Source of the DNA: Torymus aiolomorphi
Taxonomy: Eukaryota > Arthropoda > Insecta > Hymenoptera > Torymidae
Length of the DNA: 64,000 bases
Reading direction: 5' to 3'
Assembly: GCA_036365515.1 (NCBI GenBank)
Contig: CM070876.1
Coordinates: 43,242,195-43,306,194, forward strand
Below, piece by piece: positions 20,473 through 32,065 of this stretch; positions within the stretch are counted from its first letter, which is position 1; every line of letters begins with the position of its first letter. The translations under genes were made by a program, and so were the position numbers. Below the pieces are notes generated by a model. That model was not told where the DNA came from, did no database searches, and saw nothing but the letters and a program-made list of their open reading frames with translations.

Positions 20473-22260
20473 TTAAACCTTAATTCTTTTATTTTTATTT
20501 GCGATTATTTTTATTGGTCTTTTCACGATACTCATGTTTTTCTTAATTCGAGTTTTAGAGGGTTCGGCTTTTTTAACTGGTGGATATAATTGAGAATCTT
20601 TGGATGTTGAAAATCGTTTTAGTTCTAACTTTTTAGTGTTAGCTAATAATCTAACACAGTGAAACGATTGAGTTCCAGGCACTGTTTTCGCTGAATCTAG
20701 CCTTTGTCTTAATTTATCTGTAGCCTTAGCATATTCATCTTTTGATGAAAAAAAGTACAAAATATTTTCAAAGTATTTAGTCGCCCACTGGTAAAGATCT
20801 TGCGGCGTCAATATATAATTATCGGATATTTTCCGCAAATTTGCTCGCCTAGCATTACTTTTTATAGAAGCACCGATTCCATCGCATGAATTTTTTCCGT
20901 GAGCAGTCGCATGAAAGTGCCATTCAGCTTCAACGGAAAAATCTTCATAATGATGAAAAAGATTCTGAAAATTATGTTTATTTTTAAAATGTTGTGCAGC
21001 TCCATCAGTAAAGTAAATGATTTTTTTAATAAAACAAAAGATTTTTTAAGGTAATCGATTATAATTTCTTGAATTAGGTAAACTGCCACAGTATCATGAA
21101 TTAAGTTGTCTGAAAAAACCGCCATACTTTTGTGTTCAATTTTAGAATCTGAACCTTTGTAGTAAATAACTATTGTTGCCAAACTACATTGATTATTATT
21201 ATAGTGGAATGATTGTGCCGCATCTTGTGCAATGAACGCATAGTTTTCCGAAAAATCTAGGGAAATTAAAAATTCTCTTTCGCTTAAGGATTCTCGTAAG
21301 ATTTGAAAATAAGATGACTGCTGTTTGGAAATGAAAGGATGAGTTTTGAGTTTATGTAAAAGAGGAAAAAAGATATCAGTAAATAAAGAACTAGAAACAA
21401 TTTCAGTTTGCAATGTTGATCTATCAGTAGTTTTCCACATTTGAAATTTTATTTCATTAACCCCAGACCTTTCAAGAAATAGTTCAAGTTCCGTTTTTAG
21501 AGGTTCAATACCAGAACAATTTTGACACATATTTAAGTAACATAAAAGAAACTCCTGAATTTCTTAAACCAGCTAAGAGGAGTTTGACGTTTTGATGATA
21601 AATGCACACACACACTGAATACGTACCACTAGCACCAGCTAAAACACAATATTTAGGGCGACATTCGGCAAATTTAGTGAATCCTATTTTTGATTCGGGA
21701 TACTGTTGTTTATACTTTAAATATAACTCTCTAAGATTGTACAAAACAAGTCGTTTCTGAACATAGGTCTTTGTGCCATCATCATTTCGTATATACTTAT
21801 TATCTTTATAACCTGGCATGATTCTACTATTATCGTCATTTTGATAGAAAAGTTTTACTTCGTTTACAGTATCACATGATATTTTTCGGTTTCCCCTTTT
21901 ATCAACAAAAAGGGATTGACTATCTGACAAACATTTTGTTACAAGCCAACGGGATGAATTAGAAAAATTAGCAACTTTACGAGAACTCCAGTTTTTTGGG
22001 AGTAATTTTAAAAGCAACATTTTTTCATTTTTCGACAAATTATCATCGTTAAATAATTTTTGTAAATTAGAAATAATTTCTCTAGATTCTTCCATTGACA
22101 CTACATTTTCTTCCTCAATTTTCGCATCAAATTTTGATCGACAAGAATCACATATTTTATCTTTATCTTGTAAGTTCGGAAAACGAGCTTTCATTTTTTC
22201 AGAAACAAATCTCAGTTTAGATGAATGCTTTGCTTCATCAAAAGGGTTACAACAGCGATT
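20473..22260 (-). pseudogene. DDE-type transposase (Sola-like), frameshifted
   Basis: Read on the minus strand, the N-terminal part begins with a Cys pair (RCCNPFDEAKH, then KICDSCRSK) and coiled regions. It continues with GASGTYSVCVCIYHQNVKLL. The catalytic region has SLDFSENYAFIAQDAAQSF (probable first Asp), VFSDNLIHDTVAVY and IYFTDGAAQHFKNKHNF (probable second Asp), then EWHFHATAHGKNSCDGIG and YILTPQDLYQWATKYF. The C-terminus is basic (KRPIKIIANKNKRIKV). At least two frameshifts are present, one near 21545 and one near 21035, and the start codon region is replaced by the inverted arm at 22273. The last ~90 codons lie inside the left inverted arm and are therefore also found, on the plus strand, at 22277-22545. 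Confidence 0.65.
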
Positions 22261-22272
22261 GAAAATCTTTGA

Positions 22273-23164
22273 TCAAAAGATGAATATGCTAAGGCTACAG
22301 ATAAATTAAGACAAAGGCTAGATTCAGCGAAAATAGTGCCTGGAACTCAATTATTTCACTGTGTTAGATTATTAGCTAACACTAAAAAGTTAGAACTAAA
22401 ACGATTTTCAACATCCAAAGATTCTCAATTATATCCACCAGTTAAAAAAGCCGAACCCTCTAAAACTCGAATTAAGAAAAACATGAGTATCGTGAAAAGA
22501 CCAATAAAAATAATCGCAAATAAAAATAAAAGAATTAAGGTTTAAATAAAAAATTAATATATTTAAAACGTAATATATGATGCACTGATAAAACATTGTG
22601 TAATGCTTTTAATAGGAAACAACGAAAATATGCACTACGTTTATAAAAGCACACTCGGGTCCAGCGCAAAAAGTTTGCGCAGTCGCTCGCCGCTATCTTC
22701 TTAATCTTATTACTTTTGAGCTCTACGTTTCTCCAATTTTAAAATGTAGGGGTTTGTAGCTTATAACTTGTACTTTCGAATGGTGCTATGCATTTTGAAG
22801 AACAACATGTTATACTTTAAGAAAAATGGTTCTGAACTTTCCACTCAAATTTCCGACCAGAAGAAAGTGTTTGGGAGTAAAAAGTATAGCACCATTGGAA
22901 AGAGCAGGAAAAAATCTATCGATATATGTCTTTTGTTTTTTTTCTTAGAGACTCAAAATACGATTACGAGCTCATTATACCAAGCCCGAGCGTGCGGCGC
23001 GTCCGAGCGCAGCGCGAAGAGCACGCGCGGCCACTCACCGCTGTCTTTTTAATCTTGTTACTTTTGAGCTCTTCATTTCTCCAATTTGAAAATTTAGGGT
23101 TTTGTAGCTTAAGACTTGTACTTTCGAATGGTCATATGCATTTTGAAAAAAAAACATGATATAC
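22273..23164. repeat. Right inverted arm carrying a second copy of the transposase 3' end
   Basis: This is the inverse of 19855-20746, about 892 bp on each side. It includes a plus-strand frame at 22336-22545 that encodes the same C-terminal peptide as the minus-strand transposase, with small changes such as AKTVPGTQSF versus AKIVPGTQLF. The arm is cut at 23164 by the nested insertion. Confidence 0.85.
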
Positions 23165-26030
23165 TGTAACGGAACCGTCTACGATGGGAAAATTTTTTTT
23201 TTGTATATATTTTTATGCGATGAACCATAGTCATAACCCTGAACACCTACTACCCTACCGACACTATTGCACCAAGGGTTGTAGATGTGACCTGCGCTTC
23301 TCGGAGTCTCAAGCTGTCATAAAACACCGACGCGGCGCATGCTTTAAAATTTCTGAATTTTTAATCTTGTAATTTCCTTTTCCTTAAAAGGCTATATTTA
23401 GACTTAATATAAAAACGGACTGTAAACTTTCCTTTCTTCTTGATAAAGACAAACACTACTTTTAAATAAATAAAAATTATATCCGATTATACCTACGATC
23501 ACAGATACTGTAAAATTATAATACGCAATTGTTTATCGAAGATTATTATATTCTCTTGTACAAAAGTAAGTAACCTCACTCTAATAAAAAAATGTTCAAT
23601 AGTAAAACCTTTAGTTGAATTACAATATTTCCGCAATGCAATATTATTGAGAAATACTTCACTTGTATTAATGAGTTAGTTATAAATTAGGGTTAATTTT
23701 CTACAAGGATATATTTTAAATAATAATTTAAGTACGAATTGTTAAACAAACCCTTGTGCAATAATCACAATTGTAATTCTTCCTTTATACGTTTGACCTA
23801 ACTAGCAAACCGTTCCAAACGCGAGGTATAAGAGTTTATAAGGTTTTCCATTCACAATCACAAACAAATATAAAATTACAATAGCTACTTTAAGACACAT
23901 TCATGAAAGAATATTTTTCCTACTTAAATAATGAAACTTATTCAATCTTCTGTTTTTCTTCTGCTATAAATAAATAAACTGTTTTATTACATATCACAAA
24001 TTTAACAAACATTTTTGGATTTTGAACAATTACATGTGAGTTGGAAATATTCCTTCAAAATGTGGAATTAGCCTTAAGAAGACGATAGCCCTAGCGGATG
24101 CGTAATCTTGGGGCTGTAAAACACATGGCCCATACTAAATATAGATACGACGCTTTCCCACGCAGGGACGCGCTTTTCCGAGTTTTTCAAAACATGACTT
24201 ATACTATACATTGAAATATTATTTTACATTATCTCTCAAACCGTTATCAATAAAATTATTTTAACAACAACCGATATTAAATATAACAGTAAGGAAATTA
24301 GGAAAAATAATATTAATTATATATATTCTTTGTTAAATTGCAATCAACAGCTTTGTTGTTTTTGTATTAATAATACAAAGATCTAGTAACAAAAACCCAA
24401 AAATATAGCTCTATGAGTAACCATATGCATTTTATAAACGCAACCTATAACCATGTAAAGAATCTTTATTAACCAACGATAAATAATTACTATAATAGCT
24501 ATTATATTATATAAATCAACAAGTTTTGATAACAAAGCATTTAGGGTTTAGTTTATTTTAGATAATTGACTGTTATTATAAATTTATCATATATGATTTC
24601 ATTGTAAATTAGATTATTAAGTTAGTAAAATTTTGTATTCCGAATAACTATCATTAAAATAGTCGTAGCATTTTCATTCAAGTTGTAATATCTTGCTACA
24701 TAATTATTTAGTAAGATAAATAATTCAATTCATGGTAGAATATCTAGATTGTTAATTATAGGAAAAACCGAGACAAAGAAGATGTTTGTCAGCTACATCA
24801 GCCCCAAAACACATGGCTCGTCTAAAAATAGATTTTTCTCAGTCTTCCTGCGCGGAGACGCATTTTCCAGCATCTTTTGGGACTCAATGTACTATAGCAT
24901 AAGAATATTATTTTAGAATAACGCTAGATATCTCATTAATTATAATTAGAAAAATAATTTTTGTTTAAGATAAAAGTTGCATTATGTTAAGTAAAAATTA
25001 AGAGATGAGAAAATCCATTATTATAATATGTTTTTATAGTAATAATAATCCATTTGTCTATTTCTACTAGATTAACTAACTAGACTTTAAGTTTAGATGA
25101 TAAACTATTTAGAATTTGAATAATACATTTGTAATTCGTACGTTTTCTTAATAATAATTAACTATTATGACTATTTATAAGTAATTTTCATTGTTAATGC
25201 AAGTTTTATAAAATATACACATTAGATAAAACATTTTACTGGACAATAGTTGTATTTTAACGCATTGTTACTTACGAAAACTAATTAAATTTCAAATATT
25301 TTAAATAAATAATAGAAAATCTAAGGAAAATGTATTAATTTAATAAAATAACTTAATAATATGATTGATATATTAGCTAGAATGAATAGTCTAATGTTTT
25401 TATAAAGTTTGCATAAGAAATTTCATTGTTTAATGTATAATTAAGTTTATAAAGTTTGTAATGCGTTTAACTCCTGTTGTAATAGACCGATAACTTCCGT
25501 TCAAATTTGTATTTTCATTTTAGAACAAAATGTAATAGAATAACATATTTTATAATTTATAAACTGCCAACATTGTATGATTTTAAGCAAGTAACAGAAA
25601 ATTGATCATTTTTGACTCGAAAGAAAGAGAAGGATATATCTTTTGTCTCTCTCATCTCTCTTTCTCTGTCGCACATATATCGTTCTCTCTCGCTCCTTAA
25701 AGAAGATACGAGCCGCCGGAAAATACCCTAGAGAAGGGATAAGGGACCGCTCTCTGCCGCTCTCTGTGTTAAAACATAGGATTTTCCCCACTATCACAAA
25801 AATCGACGTTTGGAAGGGATGACGCCCCGCACCATTGGGCACCGCTTTCCCGCACCACTCGCTCCATTTAACATTATGGGTATGCAAAGCATCAACCGCC
25901 GCCGAAAAATATCATCGATGACTCGTTGACCCAAGATGACGCAACTACCCGATTCGACACCGCAGTTTTTCCAGCCGAAGAAGAGGAGGAGCAATGGATT
26001 TAAATACGCCGAACGCGCACTACACGGGTG

Positions 26031-26236
26031 CAGTTCACCACAAGCCTCACAAGCTTTACTGAACTGACCAAGGCAGTTCACCACAAGCCTCACAAGCTTT
26101 ACTGAACTGACCAAGTCAGATCAACACAAGCCTCACAAGCTTTGCTGACTGTACAGTCAGATCAACACAAGCCTCACAAGCTTTGCTGACTGTACAGCAG
26201 ATCGACACAAGCCCCACAAGCTTAAAGACTCTGTAC
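26031..26236 (+). repeat. Array of five stem-loops with a CACAAGCCTCACAAGCTTT loop
   Basis: Units lie at 26031-26066, 26074-26109, 26114-26150, 26151-26195 and about 26192-26236. The loop core CACAAGCCTCACAAGCTTT is conserved. The stems differ: CAGTTCA/TGAACTG in units 1 and 2, AGTCAG/CTGACT in units 3 and 4 (extended to GTACAGTCAG/CTGACTGTAC in unit 4), and GTACAG/CTGTAC in unit 5. Pairing is kept while sequence changes, which suggests that the fold matters. The array starts about 25 bp after a TATA-like box, so it may be at the start of a transcript. Confidence 0.7.
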
Positions 26237-26374
26237 ACAAATTCAAACTCTCAAATAAAATATTCAAATTTTTTTCCAAAATCAAATTTTCGAAATTCAT
26301 TTTTCCAAAACTTCTAAAAAATTTTAACATACTAATTCCAAAATTATCAAATTAATTATATTCGAAACTACTTT

Positions 26375-27160
26375 TCTAAACCATAGTTGTTACGACCTTA
26401 CGGGTAAGCATACTCCTATTGGTTTAGAAAAGAATTAAGTAAACATAACGGCAGTTGTACGACCTTACGGGTAAGCCTCACTGGTTGTGTTTACAAAGAA
26501 TATTATTAATTATAATAAATTTCATATTACAAAATTCAAAGGAACTTATATTGAAAGAAAAAAATATAAAGAACACAAAAATAAGAAGGTAAATAAAATC
26601 TTCAATTAACTGTATTGAGTATTTCTTCTCTAAACCATAGTTGTTACGACCTTACGGGTAAGCATACTCCTATTGGTTTAGAAAAGGATTAAGCAAACAT
26701 AACGGCAGTTGTACGACCTTACGGGTAAGCCTCACTGGTTGTGTTTGCAAAGAATATAATTAAATTATATTAAATTTTCTCATTACAATAAAGAAAATAA
26801 TAAAATCTTCAGTTAAATATATCCTAAATTACTTCTCTAAACCATAGTTGTTACGACCTTACGGGTAAGCATACTCCTATTGGTTTAGAAAAGAATTAAG
26901 TAAACATAACGGCAGTTGTACGACCTTACGGGTAAGCCTCACTGGTTGTGTTTACAAGGAATATTTTAATTTATAAGATTTTTCCAGTTTACAATAAGAA
27001 AGTAATAAAATCTTCAATTAGATATATCCTAAATTACTTCTCTAAACCATAGTTGTTACGACCTTACGGGTAAGCATACTCCTATTGGTTTAGAAAAGAA
27101 TTAAGTAAACATAACGGCAGTTGTACGACCTTACGGGTAAGCCTCACTGGTTGTGTTTAC
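26375..27160 (+). repeat. Array of eight stem-loops sharing an ACGACCTTACGGGTAAGC loop
   Basis: Four units (A1 26375, A2 26629, A3 26836, A4 27041; spacing 254, 207, 205 bp) each hold two hairpins. Hairpin A has the stem TCTAAACCA/TGGTTTAGA; hairpin B has GTAAACA/TGTTTAC. Both expose the same loop segment, ACGACCTTACGGGTAAGC. In unit 2, hairpin B is GCAAACA/TGTTTGC (26693-26748), a compensatory T-A to C-G change. Spacers between hairpins are less conserved AT-rich DNA. I know of no named RNA family with this layout. Confidence 0.7.
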
Positions 27161-27966
27161 AAGGAATATTGTAATTTATAAGAAATTTCAGATTACAACT
27201 CTAAAACAATTTATATTAGAAAAGAAATTAAGAAACAAGAAAATCGTAGGAAAATTCTAAAGAAATTATCCTTTACTAAGATAAAAATTTATTTATTAAA
27301 AAGAAAAATATATATCAATCTCAAGAAGGATAAGTTTCATAAATAAAAATTAAATTCACACACGAGCTCTGCTCTTGATAGGGAAGGGCGAATCTGAGAA
27401 TAACCTGAGACCGGGAAAAGTTATTAGAATCTCAAACTCCAGGTATCCAAGGAAAATCGTGCCCTTATTCCTAGTCCATACGGGGGTACGTGCGGCCAAA
27501 CGATCTTTACGAGACGTTCGTGCTACTCACCGTTGGTCCTTACGATAACCAAATCCTAAACCAAAAATTAGTCAAACTTAAATCTCAGCGATTAACAGTG
27601 AATTTGATATTACACTCCTGTCCACAGCTCGTCCATGGTTTATTAGCTAACGCAGCTACGACCAAAAAAGAGCATAACTCTTAATCGAGTTAAACATCCC
27701 AGTCATGTCGTGTCTTAGGACGTGACAATACTTTGAGAAAAATGTCTCTGAACTTTCAACTTGAATTTTCGACCAGAAGAAGAAGTTTCGGAGTAAAAAC
27801 AATAGCACCATTGGAAAGAGCAGGAAAAAATCTATCGATATATATCTTTTGTTTTTTTCTGAGAGACTCAGAATTCGATTACGAGCGAGTTGAACAGAGC
27901 GTGTTTTGCATGAAAAATGCGTCCTGCGCGCCCGCTGGCTGGTTTCTGGCGGACGCTCCCATATAG

Positions 27967-28439
27967 GTCACGGTGAACACGAAGTATAGATGGCGCCACG
28001 CAGTAGCAGAGTAGCGCAGCGGACTGACTGCTGCGCTCTCCCCAATCGACACCGTGCCTGCCGACGCTGTCGCCGCTACCGCTCTCTCTCTTGTCAACCG
28101 CCGAGCTATATAGACGGACGCTTCTCCCGCTGCTACCTCACCTACGCTGTACTCTCGAAGTCTTGTGCTCGCTACGCTCGCACTCACTGTTCACCACGTT
28201 CTGCCTTAAATAAAGAGCTGTGCTCGAGTAAAACTAAATAGTGCCTTCGCCTTCCAATTATTCGCCTACTCCAAAAATACGAAATAGCCCTGCGCTGCTA
28301 CAACGGCCGCCGCCGCCACCGCTCATCGTAATTCGCGGCGGGACAGCTTCGACGATCCCTATAAATGAGACGCGTTCGGCTGTAACAACACTTCTCTCGC
28401 GCGAGTGCTCGAGTGTGGGTCGCTGCGCGATTCCTCGCT
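27967..28439. other. GC-rich DNA with TATA and AATAAA-like motifs
   Basis: No gene recognised. A TATATAGACGG box near 28109 and an AATAAAGAGC signal near 28208 would fit the end of a solo LTR, but I could not define its limits. Open frames here lack recognisable domains. Confidence 0.3.
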
Positions 28440-29540
28440 AGTTTTTAAATCGCAGTTAGGTGTCTTAACCGACTGCGCATTTGGGAATGCGAGGGAAAAC
28501 AAGACTCTTCTCGCGCGCGTCTTTTACTCGCGTAAACCCTCGCCACATGCTATTTCAACGTTTTCAAATAACAGTTAGATGTTTTAACCGACTGCATATT
28601 TGTGAACGCAACTCTTTTCGCGCAGCGCGTCTGTACAACCTTCGTGTGCATGTTATTTCGATGTTTACAAATAGCACCCTATTAAAAATAATCACGTGAG
28701 TACTCACGTGAGTACTCACGTGACTACTCACGTGAGAAGTGAAAAAAATAGTTTAAAGAAAATTAGTAATCAATGTTTTGTTTACTGAACTATTACATAA
28801 ATATTTTAACTTTAATTTTTGCGTATACCTTTCAATCCTTAAAAAGTATAGGGAGATATCAAAAGCGAGGCAAGCCTCGTAATTACAACTCTTTTAAAAG
28901 AATCGCGATATTGACTAAGTCTTATGGCTTTATGTATTCTCGCCGGTGTTCATTTGCCTATGGAAATCGAGAAAGAGGTTGCCGCCTGGCGGTCACCGGC
29001 GGAACTGATAGGACCCGTCTGAACTCCACGTCTAGTAACTCTTTTAACCGCCAGGCGGCAACCCCTTTCTCAATTTCCATAGGCAAATGAACACCGGCGA
29101 GAATACATAAAGCCATAAGACTTAGTCAATACCGCGACTCTTTTAAAAGAGTTGTAATTACGAGGCTTACCTCGCTTTTGATATCTGCCTATACTATTTA
29201 AGGATTGAAAGGTATATGCAAAAATTAAAGTTAAAATATTTATGTAATAGTTTAGTAAAAAAAACATTGATTACTAATTTTTTTTAAACCATTTTTTTTT
29301 ACTTCTCACGTGAGTACTCACGTGAGAATATGGTCGAAAAACTCACGTGAATACTCACGTGATTATTTTTAATAGGGCAGTTAGGTGTTTTAACCGACTG
29401 CATATTTGTGAGCGCAACTCTTTTCGCGCAGCGCGTCTTTACAACCTTCGCGTGCATTTTATTTTGACGTTTTCTCACACGCGTTTTCAAATCGCAGTTA
29501 GGGGTATTAACTGACTGCGTATTTGAGAATTGCACGTGTC
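28440..29540. repeat. Short satellite (~104-118-bp monomers), split by fold-back B
   Basis: Monomers contain CAGTTAGGTGTTTTAACCGACTG followed by a CGCG-rich segment and begin near 28453, 28571, 28675/29378 and 29494. The third monomer is interrupted at its CAG by fold-back B. Because neighbouring monomers show the uninterrupted junction (AATAACAGTTAG), this array gives an internal empty-site control. Confidence 0.8.
28677..29377. mobile_element. Fold-back element, copy B (CCCTATT termini)
   Basis: It is 701 bp with the same ends and palindromic arms as copy A (7115-7875). The arms share the GCGAGGCAAGCCTCG block and the ATGGCTTTATGTATTCTCGC segment. The CACGTG arrays are shorter than in A (four on the left, four on the right). 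Flanks are CA (28675-28676) and CA (29378-29379), confirmed by the neighbouring satellite monomers. Mirror-image frames inside (28773-29090, 29070-29267) are artefacts. Confidence 0.88.
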
Positions 29541-30889
29541 AAAACGCTGAGAGACTCACACTTTTTCATGAATCTTTACCATCTCTCTCGTTTTTACTCA
29601 CAAATGTTTGTACATTTCTCAGGACCAACTCAATCGGTCCTTTTCAGGACCTAAAAATCTCAACAAACAAACTTATTCATTATTTCAAGCTAATAAGGAC
29701 CCTATTATTTTCAACAAAATTTATTACATGAAATGGTTTTATATATATCGGTCCCTTTCAGGATCTACAAATTTCAACAACAAACTTATTTATTATTTTA
29801 AGCGAATAAGATAAAGAGCCTTATAGAACGATTTTCGACAAATTTTTTATGTGAATTCGTTTATATATAGAAAGAAATAGTGATGAAAGTATTATTATGA
29901 AACGCTATTTTCTTACAGATACCGCTCTCCCATAACACGCTTCCCTATTATGAAACATTTTTTCTTTATTAATGGTATTTTCAGTATAAATTTGTTTATA
30001 AATAGTTGGAAACTACGAAGAAAATCCAAAACGTATATGGATATAAAAATTTTTCATAAATACTTACAACATGCGTGGTTGTAATATGCGTCGATTCCTT
30101 AACAAAGTTTAAGTATTTTAATTCATATATTGTGAATAAACCTATTTTATATTTATTTCATGCAAATATATCGACGTTTAATCTATATGAGTAGCTCTGA
30201 TGTACAGTATTGGTAGGTTTATACACGATTTGTAGATTTATGTACGAATGGTTAATATTTTTTGAGTTAAAAGCACAAATAATTTAAAAAAATCTATATA
30301 TTTAAACTACATTGTAAATGAGATTCAAAATAGAACCTCTTTTATACTGTTTCACAATAGGGGCATGCAGTTCGTTTGTATACATATAGTGAAACAGTTA
30401 ATAAAATGTAGTAATGAAATCGTTGAATAAGTATATAATCGAATTTATACTACTGCCGATGATCAAAAATTGATTAAACATTTGAAAAATAATGCACACA
30501 GACAAAGTACAATTCGGTTCAGAGGGCAATCGATGTATAAGAGCTTCGAAACGGCGAGACAAAACAAATTTTTTCGCATTTTATACACAAAAAAATCATT
30601 TATTTATTAATGCATATGTAAAAAACAAAATAAGTAGCACATGAATGTATTTTTTCTTATTTAAAGTTTAAACGTTTCAAATCGCTTATGTCTTTATAGC
30701 TTAGTCAAAAAATTTCACGCCAGTGCGCGGTACATAATAAACACGTATATAATACACATGTCTTTTCTTTATACGCGTTCAGTGGTTGTGTCATGTCATA
30801 TTTTGTCGATACGACGTATCCATTCAAAACAAAACATGAGCCCATCGAGCCACTGTTTACTTTTTCTTTCGCTCTAGACCGCTGTATAG
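29541..30889. other. AT-rich DNA with a tandem duplication
   Basis: A ~117-bp unit starting CGGTCC(C/T)TTTCAGGA is duplicated at about 29634 and 29751. The rest is AT-rich and without recognisable genes up to the LTR at 30890. Confidence 0.5.
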
Positions 30890-31870
30890 TGTAATGTCGA
30901 GATTACAATGTCGCAAAAACGATAAAGTTCACGCGATAAATGTTTCTGTTTCGGTCTACGCCTACACGTAATAACCACGGGAATAGGAACTCACGAAAGT
31001 AGTCGAGCGATCCTTAAATAACAGTTAAGAGTTGCGTAATTTCGAACTAACAAGCGGCAAGCAGCAGTAACTCATGCATCAAGAGGAAAAGAAAATACCA
31101 ATATCAGGTAGTACTTACTCTGGAGATGCTGTGATGTACTCAGTCTATCTAGTAGCTCTGCGTTGTCTTCTTGATCCAAAGTATAGCGGGATATTCAAAT
31201 GGCAGGAAGATTTACAGCGAAATAAAGTATGTCGAGTATAATATAATAATAATGTTTTATTATAAGTTTTAAAGTGATTACACTGGTTATATGCTGATTG
31301 TAGTCGAGATATAATAACAACAATTATTCGCGAGACTACAATCAGAGAAGCTTATAATAATGATTACAAGTGATTTTGCACAAACAATATTTCAGAGTCG
31401 AAATACAAAATGATTAAAAGCTCGAAGGTTCTAAGACAATAATTGAAATTAATTCTAAGTCGACAAATCAACGGTCAAGGGCTTCGCCTTACAAAGAAAG
31501 AAATGGATAGCTTCTGCCCCGAGTAGAGGCGCATGTTCGCTTTTATACTCTCTTTCTTAATTAGATTGATAGAAAAGGTGGGATTCTCTTGAATAATCAA
31601 AAGAGTTCAATAGGATGCATTTTGGAGGGGATTTCTAGGAATTAGAGGCTCGTGGTGGGTTGCTATGGAGTGGATGTACAGTCAGTTTAGTCATACGTCA
31701 GTCGCAAGTGATAAGTTGTCCTGCTAGTATTGTTACCCTCCATGTTCTTATGAGCGGTTGGTAACTTACCGACCGTCGTAGTATTATCTTAAGGAAAAAA
31801 GATAGTACGAGAGAATCCCCAGTAGGCAAACTTATGGAGGTGAGAACGTTCAGTCGCGCACGACGTGACA
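30890..31870 (-). repeat. 3' LTR of the 16-kb element
   Basis: Matches 45943-46922. It lies downstream of the last ORF and is preceded in element orientation by a purine-rich CTTTAGGGGGGCG tract. Together with its partner it contains long AT-rich stretches and GGATGTACAGTCAG-type blocks. Confidence 0.9.
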
Positions 31871-32065
31871 CGCCCCCCCTAAAGACCTACGCTGCGGGGC
31901 AGTGTTTGCTTATTACCCCCGCCCAAATGTCATCTCGGAGCGGGGGCTGAGACTTGAGAATCTCGGCCCCATCAGCGCAAGTTTAAGTTTTGTTTTTTTG
32001 TTTGTTTGTTTTTGTTTTATATGTAATATTACAATTCATTTATTTATTCTTCTTTATTTTATTTC
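31871..32065 (-). other. 3' non-coding part of the 16-kb element
   Basis: Contains a GTTTGTTTGTTTG-type simple repeat and the purine-rich tract next to the 3' LTR. No ORF. Confidence 0.5.

Larger units (their letters stand above)
23165..27727. mobile_element. 4.56-kb nested insertion with TG/CA ends, no coding capacity
   Basis: The insertion begins TGTAACGGAACC and ends ACGTGACA. It is flanked by ATAC on both sides (23161-23164 and 27728-27731), and the left arm of the host transposon shows the empty site (inverse of CATGATATACTTTGAG). TG/CA ends and a 4-bp duplication are what an LTR retrotransposon insertion leaves. No gag, pol or internal second LTR is visible, so it would be a solo LTR of unusual length or a non-autonomous large element. 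The first ~2.5 kb are AT-rich. A TTTAAATA box lies at 25999-26006, followed by stem-loop arrays. Two diverged ~90-bp blocks around ACACATGGC recur near 24105 and 24808. Confidence 0.65.
19617..27966. mobile_element. Large inverted-repeat DNA transposon (Sola-like), split by a nested insertion
   Basis: The left arm 19617-20746 (about 1.13 kb) is matched in inverse by 22273-23164 and, after a 4.56-kb insertion, by 27732-27966. Arm tips are TATATGGGAGCGTCC and its inverse. Each arm contains two diverged tandem copies of a ~349-bp block (ATCGATAGATTTTTTCC at 19748 and 20097). The unique part carries a DDE-type transposase on the minus strand. I could not find a clear target duplication: TA is present at both tips but other choices remain. 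Sola-like is suggested by the transposase motifs; other superfamilies with a TDG...FKN motif are possible. Confidence 0.7.

Noticed and set aside
26031..27160. CRISPR-like regular repeats
   Set aside because: Eukaryotic context; spacers are repeats or AT-rich filler, no unique spacers and no cas genes. Better read as stem-loop arrays.
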